A DNA stretch of 64,000 nucleotides. It comes from Solen grandis. Lineage: Eukaryota > Mollusca > Bivalvia > Adapedonta > Solenidae. Below are positions 1-9,559 of this stretch, in pieces. The stretch's first letter is position 1; each line of letters starts with the position of its first letter. The position numbers and the translations under genes are program-made. Below the pieces are notes generated by a model. The model was not told the origin of the DNA. It saw only the letters and a program-made list of their open reading frames with translations, and did not search any database. Where the stretch lies: contig CM037778.1 of assembly GCA_021229015.1 (NCBI GenBank), positions 19,798,909-19,862,908 on the forward strand. The letters run 5' to 3'.

Positions 1-1074
1 TTCATCGGAGGAAAAAAAAAATCGCGGAAGCTCCGTGAATGCTGACCGGAGCTTCTCTGCGGATATTTCCCCGGTTGTTTTACCGATAAAACATCGAGAA
101 CACATCGGGAAAATTTCAATGAATTCTTTTTTGCAGTTCACCCGAGGCCTCCCGATGACTCCACATGGCTCGCGACGCTATTTCCATCGAGGGGTACGTA
201 TGCATCCCATCCCCGAGGCAAAAAAAAAATGCCAAGTGGGACCGAGCCTTAAGCCATTTAGCGATATAATGTTATCTTTTACCGGCGCAAAGTCGTGTTA
301 TTGAATAACTGCTGTGCAATCGTTATAAATTTGATTACAATTGCATTTTTCAGGCACCGATCAAAAATAAATAAAATAAAACGCTGGGGGGGGGACACTG
401 ATATTACTGAAAGGGCATTCTTCTTCCGGGTAAGAAATACGGGCTTATCTTGTATTTTCATTCACAAACTGGCATAAAAATATTTAATAAGGGTTTCCTG
501 AACCCCCACAAAAAGTGACTTGTGATCATTAGTTTTTGATCAACAGTGTAAAAGACAGTTTTGTCAAAGACTGAGAAAAAAACAATTTTCACGTTAAACA
601 TAATCATTTTATCAAAAATGTGGAAGGGAATAGGTTCGACCTTATTTATATTGGCTGTCAAATTGTCGATCTAGAAGCAGTCTTCACACAGAAATTTTTC
701 AGAAAAAAAAAACAGGCGCACGTTTTTAGGGTAGGTATGGGCCCCCCTTTTTTGAGTCATTTTTTTGTGTGTACATTTTTAGTTTTAGTTGAAACATTTT
801 GATTTTCTAAGTGTTTAATCGGTGACAAAACAAACAATAGATGTTGAATTTAATATAAAAATCTTTAATATCCGTTTTATTTTTCACATAAATTGTGTAT
901 TCTGTGCATTAGTATTCATTGACTTATCAGTAACATTGATCAATAACTGATTACCAGGATTTGATTTGAATTAGTATTCATAATCTACACATACATTGTC
1001 CCTAAAATGGCAGTTGACAATTTTCAAATTCTTTCATTTCTTAATTATATTCATAAATCTAAAATAACCATATT
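1..1074. other. AT-rich non-coding stretch, no gene seen
   Basis: No supportable gene on either strand. The open frames here (up to 89 codons at 35-304) show no recognisable domain, and their composition changes abruptly into poly-A runs. The first 60 bases hold a short hairpin described separately. The rest is AT-rich with short A and T runs and looks like intergenic or intronic sequence. Confidence 0.6.
27..55. repeat. Small perfect hairpin
   Basis: GAAGCTCCG at 27-35 is the exact reverse complement of CGGAGCTTC at 47-55, leaving an 11-base loop. It is GC-rich in AT-rich surroundings. No function can be assigned. It could be chance or the edge of an element lying left of the window. Confidence 0.4.
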
Positions 1075-2034
1075 TTATAATAATTATTACTATTTTATTC
1101 GTAAATAATAAGAAAAGTGAACATGATGATGTATAGACCTACTTTTTGTATTTATATATTGAGAGAGTTAGTTAAAAGAATTTAACTGCTTCGTTAAAAT
1201 AATACTTACAAGTTATGTAAAAATAGTATAACTGATGACATTTAGAAACACAACCCATTTCTGATAAAGTTTAATTTACATGGCTAGCGATAGGTATGCA
1301 TCTTCCCTGCAGAATAGCTTTTTATTTTTTTTTTCCAAAACAAAATCGGCAACTTTTCATACCTGAAAGTTCATCAACCTGGCAGTTAAATTGCCCGCTT
1401 TTAATTCAAGATTTAAAATTTTATAGATGTAGAGAAAAGTGAATTTAAATTTCGTTGATTAGATTTAGTCAAAGTTATTTGTTAAATCAATAATTCTTTG
1501 GGCTCTAGTGAAAATATTTCGATAGCAATTACATTTTAATGCCCCAACTTAGTTGTTTGTTTTTAGTGGCTAATTTATACTAATCGATTTTTATGCTATT
1601 TCCTAAACATCACCTGTCTAGAATAGTTTTACTGATATAAAGTTTTTGTAATTGCCTATTTTTCTTCAATCATTAGATCGCTCGACAGACGAGATGTCCT
1701 TAGGTATCACTCGACAATAGCCTGTGAATCAGTGAAGGTGTCAATCAATTTGCATACACAACACCTTAAACACATGCTTATCACTAAGTCATGGATGACT
1801 GCCGATTCGGATTACCTACACATTAACAGCAGGTGGCCATAAGACAATAGGAGTCTGGCTGGTCAGGTGGTTGAGCGGTTGGTTCAGTATGGGGGCCAAC
1901 GATGGGGATTTCCTCTAGACAGCTCAAACATTATGTAATCAATGGATTTTGTAGCCTAGAAAAAAATGTATAACCAGGGCAGCTGGGGGGCCAAGGCCCC
2001 CTCGGGGGGCCCCCCCCCCCCCCCCCCCCCCCCG
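1075..2034. repeat. Direct duplication, copy 1 (ends in C-tract)
   Basis: This segment and the next one (about 2058-2680) share the same ordered landmarks: a start around GTAAATAATA/GTAAATATTA with AACATGATGATGTAT, then GATGACATTTAGAAAC, GCGATAGGTATGCAT, then CCATAAnACAATAGGAGTCTGGCTG, and a finish in GACCAGGGCAGCTGGGGGGCCAAG followed by a long C-run and CCGGGCCTG. Copy 1 is longer because of extra internal sequence. The copies differ by many substitutions and indels, so the duplication is old. It is probably two copies of one dispersed element rather than a recent tandem duplication. No coding sequence was seen. Confidence 0.75.
2010..2033. repeat. Poly-C tract (24 C)
   Basis: An uninterrupted run of C follows GGGGGGCCAAGGCCCCCTCGGGGGG at the end of duplication copy 1. 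The equivalent point of copy 2 has a 16-C run at 2643-2658. The shared position suggests the tract belongs to the repeated element. Confidence 0.9.
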
Positions 2035-2057
2035 GTGAATCCGGGCCTGTACATGTA

Positions 2058-2680
2058 GATTATTATATTCGTAAATATTAAAAAGTGAACATGATGATGT
2101 ATCGGCCTACTGTTTGTATTTATTCCTTTCAGGAAAAATATTTAGAGGAGTTGGTTTCATAAAAATAATACATATGTACTTAAAAAGTTATGTAAAAATA
2201 GTAAAGCTGATGACATTTAGAAACGCAACCCATTTAATTTGCATGATTAGCGATAGGTATGCATATACTCTGCAGTTTTCTACAGCAAAAAATAAATACA
2301 ATAACAATCCTTTTAAATAGTTTATAGTTATACAAACATTTAGTAATTGCCTATTTTTCCCAATTGTTAAATCGGCAGGCGACATGTAAGTTTCTCTCAA
2401 TCAGTGAACGTGTCCGCAGTACCCTAAACATATGCTTATCACAGTCATGGACGACTGCCTACACATTAACAGCAGGAGGCCATAAAACAATAGGAGTCTG
2501 GCTGTTCAGGTGGTTATGCGGGTGGTTCGGTACGGGGGCCCACGATTGGGATTTCCTCTTTCACACTACTATGATGTAATCAAGGGATTTTATAGCCTTT
2601 AAAAAATGAAAAATGTATGACCAGGGCAGCTGGGGGGCCAAGCCCCCCCCCCCCCCCCGCTGGACCCGGGCCTGACTGGG
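2058..2680. repeat. Direct duplication, copy 2
   Basis: This is the shorter partner of the repeat at 1075-2034, with the same ordered landmarks and the same end: the GGGGGGCCAAG block, a C-run at 2643-2658, then a CCCGGGCCTG word. The open frames within it (such as 2114-2320) have no partner frame in copy 1, so they are not considered genes. Confidence 0.75.
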
Positions 2681-3060
2681 TAGAAATTGATGAAACTTGG
2701 CATAAAATCATTCTCAGGGTGGACCACCACAAAAGCTGCTAAAATAAACTGGGATTAATACAGAACTGTGGTTGCCATATCAACCAACACCATTTTATTT
2801 AGAAAAAAAAAAGAAAAGTCATCTCCTTCAGAAACCAATAATTCAATTTCCTTTGGCACAAATTGTCAGCTCATTGTCACCTACCATAATTGCTTAAGTT
2901 GATCCTTTGAAAAATGAGGCCCCATGGGGTTTAATAGTTTCCTGATATACTCTTTTATATAGAATTTCTAAAATTATCTTCTCTGAAACCAGTGGTCAGA
3001 ATTAATTTTATTTGGCACAAATTATCACCTAATTTTGTTAATATCATAGAAATGTTTTCA
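2680..3060. repeat. Old dispersed repeat, two related halves
   Basis: The stretch carries phrases that recur within it at about 180 bp spacing: TCTTCTCTGAAACC/TCTCCTTCAGAAACC, then ATTC or AATTAATTTTATTTGGCACAAATT. This indicates two diverged copies of one unit. The style (AAACTTGGCATAAA, TTTGGCACAAAT) resembles abundant dispersed repeats of bivalve genomes as I remember them, but I cannot name the family. Confidence 0.45.
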
Positions 3061-3707
3061 AAGTGTTTGATTTCATTCATGTTTAAGTGTCTTTGAATAA
3101 ATTGCAAATTATTGCTAAATAAGCAGTGCTGTTTTAGAATATTAGGTTCAAATATAATGCAATATCATTTTTGCCTACAATACATCTCTTGACGGTTTCC
3201 TTGTGGTACAGCAACATCATTGTGCCCGCAAATTGATTTTGGGTCGGGGATTGCCGAATTGATACGATTGCTTTCACGAGAATGAAAGTTAACGCACGCG
3301 CAAAGAATGAAAGCCGGCAAATGAAAATAGAATATCTAAACATTAAGTTCCATAAGTCTTAATATATATAAGCCCACATATATAGTTATTAATGAAATTA
3401 TTAGTCAATGACCATCTGTGAACATCATGCGCTAGAGTTTCTAAACCTTATATTGGCTACGGTTATTGACGGAATATAACGAACAGTCCTTTGTTAGTAT
3501 TGTTATGGCCGTCAGTACGAATTATTTCCGTCTATATAGAGAAACTATTTAAATAATGATATACTGAAGAATACATGCAGTTACATGTTATGAATACAAA
3601 TTTAAATTATTTTCCTCCTGAAACAACTCCGGTAGTCTCTTTTTTCTTCTGAGTTTGTATTTGAAAGCCAAATTACTTAGTTTCGTACAAAGCATTAGCA
3701 TAACAAA
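3061..3707. other. Upstream region of the RSF1-like exon
   Basis: No gene found. It is AT-rich with a locally more GC- and CpG-rich patch around 3220-3320, about 400 bp before the RSF1-like start codon. That patch could contain a promoter, but no TATA box or initiator can be singled out. Confidence 0.35.
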
Positions 3708-3852
3708 ATGGCGAACCCCAATAATGGGGTTTGTCTTAAAGACCCAAACTTTGCTGTTATTTGTTCTTTTATGGACAAATATGCAGAAATCCTAGGTTTA
3801 CCAGAAATAGGATATCAAGACCTTCAAAACTGGATAGAAGACACTAAATATG
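3708..3852 (+). CDS. RSF1: RSF1-like protein, first coding exon (N-terminal 48 residues)
   Basis: The frame opens at ATG 3708 in a good initiation context (A at -3, G at +4) and reads 48 codons before a GT at 3853. Residues about 12-42 contain DPNFAVICSFMDKYAEILGL followed by PEIGYQDLQNWIED. This closely matches the start of the vertebrate remodelling and spacing factor 1 subunit, where a PNFAVxCSFxxxY block is followed by a leucine-proline rich LPE segment. RSF1 is the histone-binding partner of the SNF2H/ISWI ATPase in the nuclear RSF nucleosome-spacing complex. Unspliced, the frame stops at 3868-3870, so this must be a phase-1 exon with the donor at ATG|GTTCGT. The following exon (DDT/WHIM-type region, then PHD finger in the family) was not found in the next 60 kb, which is repeats. 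It may lie beyond the window behind a huge first intron, be lost in the poor-quality segment, or be absent if this is a stranded exon. Confidence 0.72.
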
Positions 3853-4655
3853 GTTCGTTGTTTCTTTAGATATGTACAATACATTGCAGTAAAAGATAGC
3901 GTCACTTTTGTCTGCAACCGTGAAAGAGCTATATCTATCTTTTGATTACTACCAATACGTCTCCTCTAGCGCAGTTGGATTCTGTAAATATGGCTATATT
4001 TTCATATATATTCTTTGTTATAGATGAAATTGAATAGGGGGATGCAATTTTAAATGAAAGAATGATCCTTCCCAATAGGCAAATCAAGTCTAGAAAATCA
4101 ATGAACAGCATTGCACAAAATATAGCTCAACTGCAAGCCAGATCCTATAAGGCTAGATTATAATATGGGGCTGATCATATGTAAAATATAAACAGGTCCA
4201 GATCCAGAATTCTTCAACTTCGGTCCAAAAAGTGATTATGATGTCAGTAGGCAACTACCGGGTCCATTGGAAAGTGAATACATTTTGACAAAATATGATG
4301 TGGGTATGCAGTTTTCATATGATATGCCAGTTTTCATATTTGATACAGTTCAACATTTTTGGATTTACTTTCTTCTTATGTTAATTGAGCAAGCAAGAAA
4401 ATCATATATGAAGAACGCTTTGTAAATATTAGGTTTTCTAAGTTCAAACTTTTATGTATTCAGGGTTTTTTTTTCAGGGGTTGTTCATAGGTGCCTTCTC
4501 CTTTAAAAAAATCTTTAAATTAATGCACTTATCCCAAAATTTGCATTTTACTCCAGGATATTTCTTTTCCCCTATGAAAAAAAAAGGCAATATTTTCCCG
4601 AAAATGTCATATGAAGGCCTCTTTCCCAACATATGAAAAAAGGGCCTGGTATTGT
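3853..4655. other. Probable RSF1 intron 1 sequence, no exon recognised
   Basis: No further RSF1 exon is recognisable. A short open stretch after an AG at about 4196 (4197-4310) reads for about 40 codons but matches nothing I know and has no convincing donor. The rest is AT-rich with A/T runs, including oligo-T at 4462 and oligo-A at 4578. Confidence 0.4.
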
Positions 4656-4943
4656 AGAAATAGTTTAGATATACTTCAAATCTATAAAGTTCTAAATAAA
4701 TTTGAAAAAGTTAATATTTTTAATTTTAACATAGCAACCAACATTAACAGAGGACATAACTACAAATTAAAGAAAACTCACTGCAATTCTAGACTTGGAC
4801 AATATCGATTTTCCAACCATATAGTGAAGGATTGGAACTTGTCAAGTGATAATGTGGAGGCAAATACATTAAACCTGTTCAAGAGCTCTCTTTACGCAAA
4901 CTGGAAGGACGTTCCAAAGATAATAAGCTTGACGACCAGTTGA
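4656..4943 (+). pseudogene. 3' stump of a non-LTR retrotransposon ORF2 (RT C-terminus)
   Basis: The 110-codon frame at 4611-4943 ends in a stretch typical of the C-terminus of jockey/CR1-type LINE ORF2 proteins, just after the reverse transcriptase domain. It has LDILQIYKVLNKFEK, then a RGHNYKLKK motif, then RFSNHIVKDWN and a final NLFKSSLYANW. In intact elements this tail follows palm and thumb domains that help copy the element's RNA at the target site. Here the upstream catalytic domain with the xADD motif is missing, so the copy is 5'-truncated, as is usual for LINEs. The first about 15 codons do not look related. It is dead and probably old, lying in the presumed RSF1 intron. The subfamily cannot be fixed from 80-odd residues. 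Confidence 0.68.
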
Positions 4944-5163
4944 TAATTAAACAGCCATCACGTGTGTGCAATTGGACAGTGTAATATGACCTTTATGATT
5001 TCTTCACGAACAGTCATCAATGACAAGGTGAAAAATGTATTTTGATGCTTAATCATTTATTTTCGAATTTCTGTTCCTTTATAAAGCTGGAAAATGAAAC
5101 CACAAAAACCTATGACATAATCGGTGACAATGATCAAAGAATCCTAATTATCAGAGAAAAAAT
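4944..5163. other. Spacer between LINE stump and DNA transposon
   Basis: AT-rich sequence with no gene seen. The first part may be the 3' untranslated tail of the LINE. There is no clear poly-A tail or short tandem tail to mark its end. Confidence 0.4.
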
Positions 5164-5173
5164 TGTTAAAAAG
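5164..5173. repeat. Left target-site duplication of DNA transposon (TGTTAAAAAG)
   Basis: TGTTAAAAAG here is repeated exactly at 14877-14886. Each copy abuts the outer end of an inverted-repeat terminus. The nearly 10-kb spacing and perfect placement at both ends support a target-site duplication of about 9-10 bp. Confidence 0.65.
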
Positions 5174-5330
5174 GTTACCAGTCAAAACGCACCCAAGTAA
5201 AAACGCACCCAAGTTGAAACGGTGTCAAATTGGTAAAAACTGTCCATAAAAAAAGTCAAAACGGACCCATTCCCATTCAGAATAGTCAAAACGGTGCCAC
5301 TTAGGTTAAAACAAACCCCTGTAAAATATA
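5174..5330 (+). repeat. Left terminal inverted repeat with GTCAAAACGnnCCC sub-repeats
   Basis: The terminus is built from short variants of one word: GTCAAAACGCACCC, TAAAAACGCACCC, GTTGAAACGGTGTC, GTCAAAACGGACCC and GTCAAAACGGTGCC. The same sub-repeat style is visible inverted at the right end. Sub-repeats inside terminal inverted repeats often serve as transposase binding sites, but that role is only inference here. Confidence 0.6.
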
Positions 5331-6280
5331 TTGTATAATATTTATGGGATGATTAGTTAAGTACTTTGAAGTTAACATAAATCTGTAAATGAATGAAACT
5401 GTTTTAAATAATGAGATTAAATTATTGATACAAAGAGAATAAGAAATAATTAAAATAAAAAAAAAACATCCACTACGGAATAATGTGTACTTGTCGGCGT
5501 TTGTGTTGAGAACACTAATTAAAGGTACGTGAAGATATAAAAGTGTGAATAAATCAAAGAAAAGTGCTAAACCTAGATATAGACAGACAGACAGAATTTT
5601 ATTCAGATTTGTACAATAGAGTACATCATCATATACAGAATTTCGAAGAAATAAATTATAATGTCACTATTATCTGAAAATAAAATAGATAAGATATAGT
5701 TGATTAAGGCTGGGATAGAAATAACTATGCATTATAATTAACAAAAGTATCATATATGTGCCTTCTAAAATATGTTAAAAGTCAGTGATACATATCAGAT
5801 ATAATTCAAGATAAAAAAAAATGGATTGGCACTTACAAGGTTTAGAACATTATCTCACAGTTTAACAATAGAGACAGAGAGACATACTAACCTAGAAACA
5901 AATAAAAAAATCTGTCCTATCTGCAACCTTTTAACTTTTTTCAAGTAGAACCGGAATATCATTTTCTTCTTGTCTGTCCTTGATACAGAGAACTTTTTCA
6001 TATGAATGTTATATTATTCGGATTCTAAAAGTAAATAATAATAAATATAATCATGAGAATTACAAAGTCCTTTTTGCCACTAATAATGTTAAATTCTGTA
6101 TCCCTCCAGTTCGTTGATTACCTGTTTTATATATCTTTTTGCTGACTGTTAATCAGTAAATAAATATATATATATATGCTATGATGAGGATGTTTGAAAC
6201 CAAAATTTCCTATATTGCTAAATTTTAAATTGTATTTTAATAGTGTTTCTATTTTATTTGCTCGCATATGTATATATATA
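5331..6280. other. Left interior of the DNA transposon
   Basis: No coding frame. AT-rich. It contains a (GACA)n tract at about 5581-5595 followed by ATTTTATTCAGATTTGTACAATAGAGTACATC, a combination that could be the inverted 3' end of a small retroposon. A (TA)n run at 6271-6280 is the gypsy insertion site. Confidence 0.4.
6277..6280. repeat. Left target-site duplication of gypsy element (TATA)
   Basis: TATA directly precedes the LTR and TATA directly follows the other LTR at 14371-14374. Because the site is a (TA)n run the exact length is uncertain. A 4-bp alternating pyrimidine/purine duplication fits the Ty3/gypsy family. Confidence 0.5.
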
Positions 6281-6872
6281 TGTCGCAGTGCCGTTTTTCA
6301 GTGTTGCAATGTTATGTATATGGGTGATGATATTAGACGGCACCCGCGGGTTGTTCCATTCGGGTTCTGGAACACAGCGCAAATAAACAGATAACGGATA
6401 CAAGAAGTCGTGGCTCTCGCCATTAAATCTATTGATAAAGTGCGCATAAGATGACAGGCAATAAATGCAATGAAGAAACTATGATCTATAAACACATTGT
6501 GATTGATAGAACAAAGTAATATAATGATATGTCATACCTGGAACACAGCGCAAATAAACAGATAACGGATACAAGAAGTCGTGGCTCTCGCCATTAAATC
6601 TATTGATAAAGTGCGCATGTGTTACCCGTGCTTATCACGAGGTCCGCCACCTGGTGAGTGAGTTAACTCCCTTGATTGTTAGTAGCGAGCGAAGGTTATG
6701 ACTGACTGACTGAATGAATGAATGAATGAATGAATGAATGAATAAATGAATGAATGAAAAAAATGTATATGTCTGCATATTTTAATGAAATGAGAATGTA
6801 GAATTACGTGTATTATAGTTTCTACGAAATTGCTTTAATGACACGATCAGGCTAAAATCTGACCCTGCGACA
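6281..6872 (-). repeat. 3' LTR of gypsy element (592 bp)
   Basis: Begins TGTCGCAG and ends CTGCGACA, so the two ends are mutual inverted repeats with the canonical TG...CA. It carries an 81-bp internal direct repeat (6367-6447 and 6538-6618) and a (TGAA)n microsatellite at about 6703-6758. It matches the LTR at 13784-14370 end to end and is the cleaner copy. Confidence 0.93.
6367..6618. repeat. 81-bp direct repeat inside the LTR (two copies)
   Basis: 6367-6447 and 6538-6618 are essentially identical, starting CTGGAACACAGCGCAAATAA and ending AAAGTGCGCAT, at 171-bp spacing. Both copies also exist in the other LTR (about 13870-13950 and 14038-14117), so the duplication predates this insertion. 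Repeated blocks inside LTRs are often enhancer-like, but no role can be shown here. Confidence 0.88.
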
Positions 6873-6885
6873 CCCTTCCCCTCTC
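6873..6885 (-). promoter_or_regulatory. Polypurine tract (plus-strand primer)
   Basis: On the minus strand the bases immediately before the 3' LTR are GAGAGGGGAAGGG, all purine and abutting TGTCGCAG. This is the expected site where an RNase H-resistant purine primer starts second-strand DNA synthesis. Confidence 0.85.
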
Positions 6886-7538
6886 AGGGAAATGTCGTCC
6901 CGACATTAAAGATAGAGGTCGACTGGTAACATTGTAGAAACCTACTCATATTACAACATCAAATTAATATACCGGTATTTTATAATCAATAATTACATAA
7001 CCTAAATGAAAATTGCATCTCAAATGCAATGCTAATATGTTGTTCACGGGGCACTTCTATTCCTGTAAACAAAATTGTGTATTAAACTATTAATGCGCTT
7101 CCGATCAAGGCACGTATAAATAAGCAAGTTTAATTTCCCAAAACTTGCTTACATGATAAAATCCTGGCCCAAAAACCTACCAAAATACCCTAAGTCACAC
7201 AGCTATGTGTCCGCTAAACTGAAGTAAAATAAATGGTAATAAAATATTAACTTTGTACAGATATATGCTTACAAAGGCTAACCTTTAAACGAATGACGCA
7301 TATCAGTGAACATCCAGTATCGATTCCACCATTGTATCTGAAAAAGAAATAAATCAAAACAAAATACTTCTTGTCCTGGAGCTAATAAAACGCTCTCCTG
7401 TAGTACACAGAATGATTCCAGACAGAACCTATAAGAAAAGAAGAAATATATACATTAATTAAAAGATCTACTTTCTACTACATGTATCTCAAGTCAATTC
7501 TGCACATATATATCGTGTGATACACACACAGAATACTC
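6886..7538 (-). other. 3' untranslated region of the gypsy element
   Basis: About 650 bp separate the integrase stop from the polypurine tract. I see no additional frame, in particular no envelope-like product. The sequence is AT-rich and of ordinary complexity. Confidence 0.6.
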
Positions 7539-8834
7539 TTACTTAACCTTGTTTCGTAACCTCTTGGACCTCCGAGGCACGAATGTCTCTGCATTGGGGT
7601 TCCGACTACTTCCGATTGCTGTGTCTTCAGCTATTTGAGTGTCACCTACCTGATCTGGCTCTGGTGGCTCCTCGTATGGCAAACCTGTCAAAGGTAAAAC
7701 GAAATTTCTGTGCACCGTGCGGATGTGTTTACCGCGCTCTTTCTTTATGCGATATACAGGTAGATCGGCATTAGGTTGATCTACTATAATGTGCACATCA
7801 CGATCCCATTTGTCTGCCAATTTGCACTTTCCTTGATGACCAACAGCACGCACGAGTACCCGATCTCCGACATTTACCTTAACAGGACGTACTCGCAAAT
7901 GATAGCGAGCCTTATGTCGTGTACTTTGGCGCATCGACTCCTTTGCGGCGACCCTGTATGCAAAATTAAGCCGCCTATTAAGACTTGCAACATAAGAGTC
8001 GCGGTCTTTCTTCGACGTTGGTTTGTCTGGCTCCAATCCGAGAAAAGCATCAATGGCTAATCGTGGATGGCGCCCAAACATCAAGAAATGAGGGGTCATT
8101 CCCGTGCTAGAGTGCCTGGTTGAGTTGTAGGCGTGTACCATCGCTGGAACATGGGCCTTCCAGTCAGATTTTTGTTCCTCATGTAATGTTCCCAGCATGT
8201 TCAAAAGCGAGGAATTAAAATTTAAATCTCTCTGCCACTGGATTCCCTTCCGGTCTGTAAGGCGTCGTCCTTGATTTAGCCACATCGGCAATCCTACACA
8301 GTTGTTTGATGACCGCGCTCTCGAAATTGCGCCCCTGGTCACTGTGAAGACGAGCCGGGAAACCATAATGGCAAATGAAATTTTCAAACAACGCTCGTGC
8401 TGTAGTCGGTGCTGTTTGGTTCTTGGTGGGAATAGCTTGTGCATATCTCGTGAAATGATCAGTGATTACAAGAATATTCTCATAACCACCCGATGACATT
8501 TCAAGAGATAAAAAATCCATGCACACCAATTCCATTTGGATACGTTGACTCGAAGGTTACTAGATGCGCTGCTGGTCTGACCGGGGTTTTACGGCGAATG
8601 CACTAGGACATTCTCGGATCCGTTTCTCAACGAATTGATCCATATATGGCCAGTAAAACCTCGATTTGAGTAAGAAAGGGTTCTGTCCCTTCCTTGATGA
8701 CCAGCGTCATCATGCAGGCCAACAAACACCACTTCATGAAACACGCTTGGCAACACCAACTGAAGAACAGATGAGTTGCACACAGTAGCCTTCCTGTACA
8801 GAACCCCATCCCCCAACACAAGGGTTTTTCCCAT
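7539..8834 (-). CDS. pol (integrase): Gypsy integrase (zinc-binding, DDE core and C-terminal domains), two or more frame breaks
   Basis: Integrase inserts the element's DNA copy into the nuclear genome. The frame from 8834 carries the N-terminal zinc-binding half with a [15 protein letters not shown] block (paired histidines). The matching CxxC half around 8600 sits in a neighbouring frame, which implies a one-base indel. The core frame (8535-8215) has Asp at residue 7 (CMDFLSLE), Asp at 66 (LHSDQGRNF) and Glu at 102 (VAERF). The last two are separated by 35 residues, exactly the D-x35-E spacing of retroviral-type integrases. A further shift near 8220-8250 leads into a 7539-8444 frame with [28 protein letters not shown], a DRVLVRAVG block and a basic end RRSKRLRNK. 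There is no chromodomain. All catalytic residues are present, but the protein is not continuous in this sequence. Confidence 0.9.
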
Positions 8835-8899
8835 TCTCGCAACAAGATGCGAACTGGGTCGGGTTCTAAAGCTACCTGTCTTTTGGTTAGCTTATGTCC

Positions 8900-9549
8900 A
8901 GCTTTTACAAGCTGCGCAACCCTTAGGATACTTCTGTCCTGACTTTGTTCGTCTTTCCAGTCAACTCCACTGAAGTTTGTGTTGCCGTAAATGTCACTTT
9001 CACCGACCTGATGGGGGCCACCAAGGCACTCAAAGCTTGGGGACTGTTCAGTCTCGACTTGCTTCGCCATGCAAATGGCCTTCACCACGTCTGTGAAAAT
9101 TACATCTTTATACGCAGACAGCGCTGCCAACCACCGATGAGAGGTGGCGTCAAGTTTGGCAGAGGTCAAAACATACGTCAGTGGGTTATTGTCGGTTTTT
9201 ACTGTGAATTCGTTCCCATATAAATATTCATGGAACTTGTCCACTACAGCCCACTTGAGCGCAAGGAACTCGAGCTTATGAGCTGCATAGTTCCTCTCTC
9301 CTGGGCGAAGACCTCTGCTGGCTACCCCAATGACCTTCTCTGTCCGTTTACCTTTTGGTACAATACAGCACCAATTCCCACTGAACTGGCATCAACATTC
9401 AAAGTGAAGGGTTTCGAATAATCATGCGTATTCAAGAACAGGGGCTGAGGACAGTTTGCATACGAGAGTATCGAAGGCATCCTGTTGAGCCTCTGACCAA
9501 ACCCATTTTGCTTTTTCTTTTTTTGTCTTGGCAGTGCCATTTGTAGCAT
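8900..9549 (-). pseudogene. pol (RNase H): Gypsy RNase H domain plus linker, frame-broken
   Basis: RNase H removes the RNA strand during reverse transcription. The first catalytic Asp lies in FTLNVDASSVGIGAVLY (frame 9549-9322). The Glu-bearing helix (HKLEFLALKWAVVDKFHEYL) and the third acidic site (VKTDNNPLTYV) are read in the frame that opens near 9310 and continues to 8627. An indel near 9340 separates the two halves. A region of lower conservation after the SHRWLAALSAY block links to the integrase zinc domain. All expected acidic residues of the family are visible, so the damage is limited to reading-frame breaks. Confidence 0.85.
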
Positions 9550-9559
9550 GTCCGACCAG

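Noticed and set aside
35..304. 89-codon plus frame at the window start
   Set aside because: No recognisable motif, ends in an A-run-encoded Lys stretch, and there is no supporting splice or promoter pattern.
4197..4310. Possible second RSF1 exon after an AG
   Set aside because: The reading does not match the expected RSF1 second-exon region and no donor follows. Kept as non-coding.
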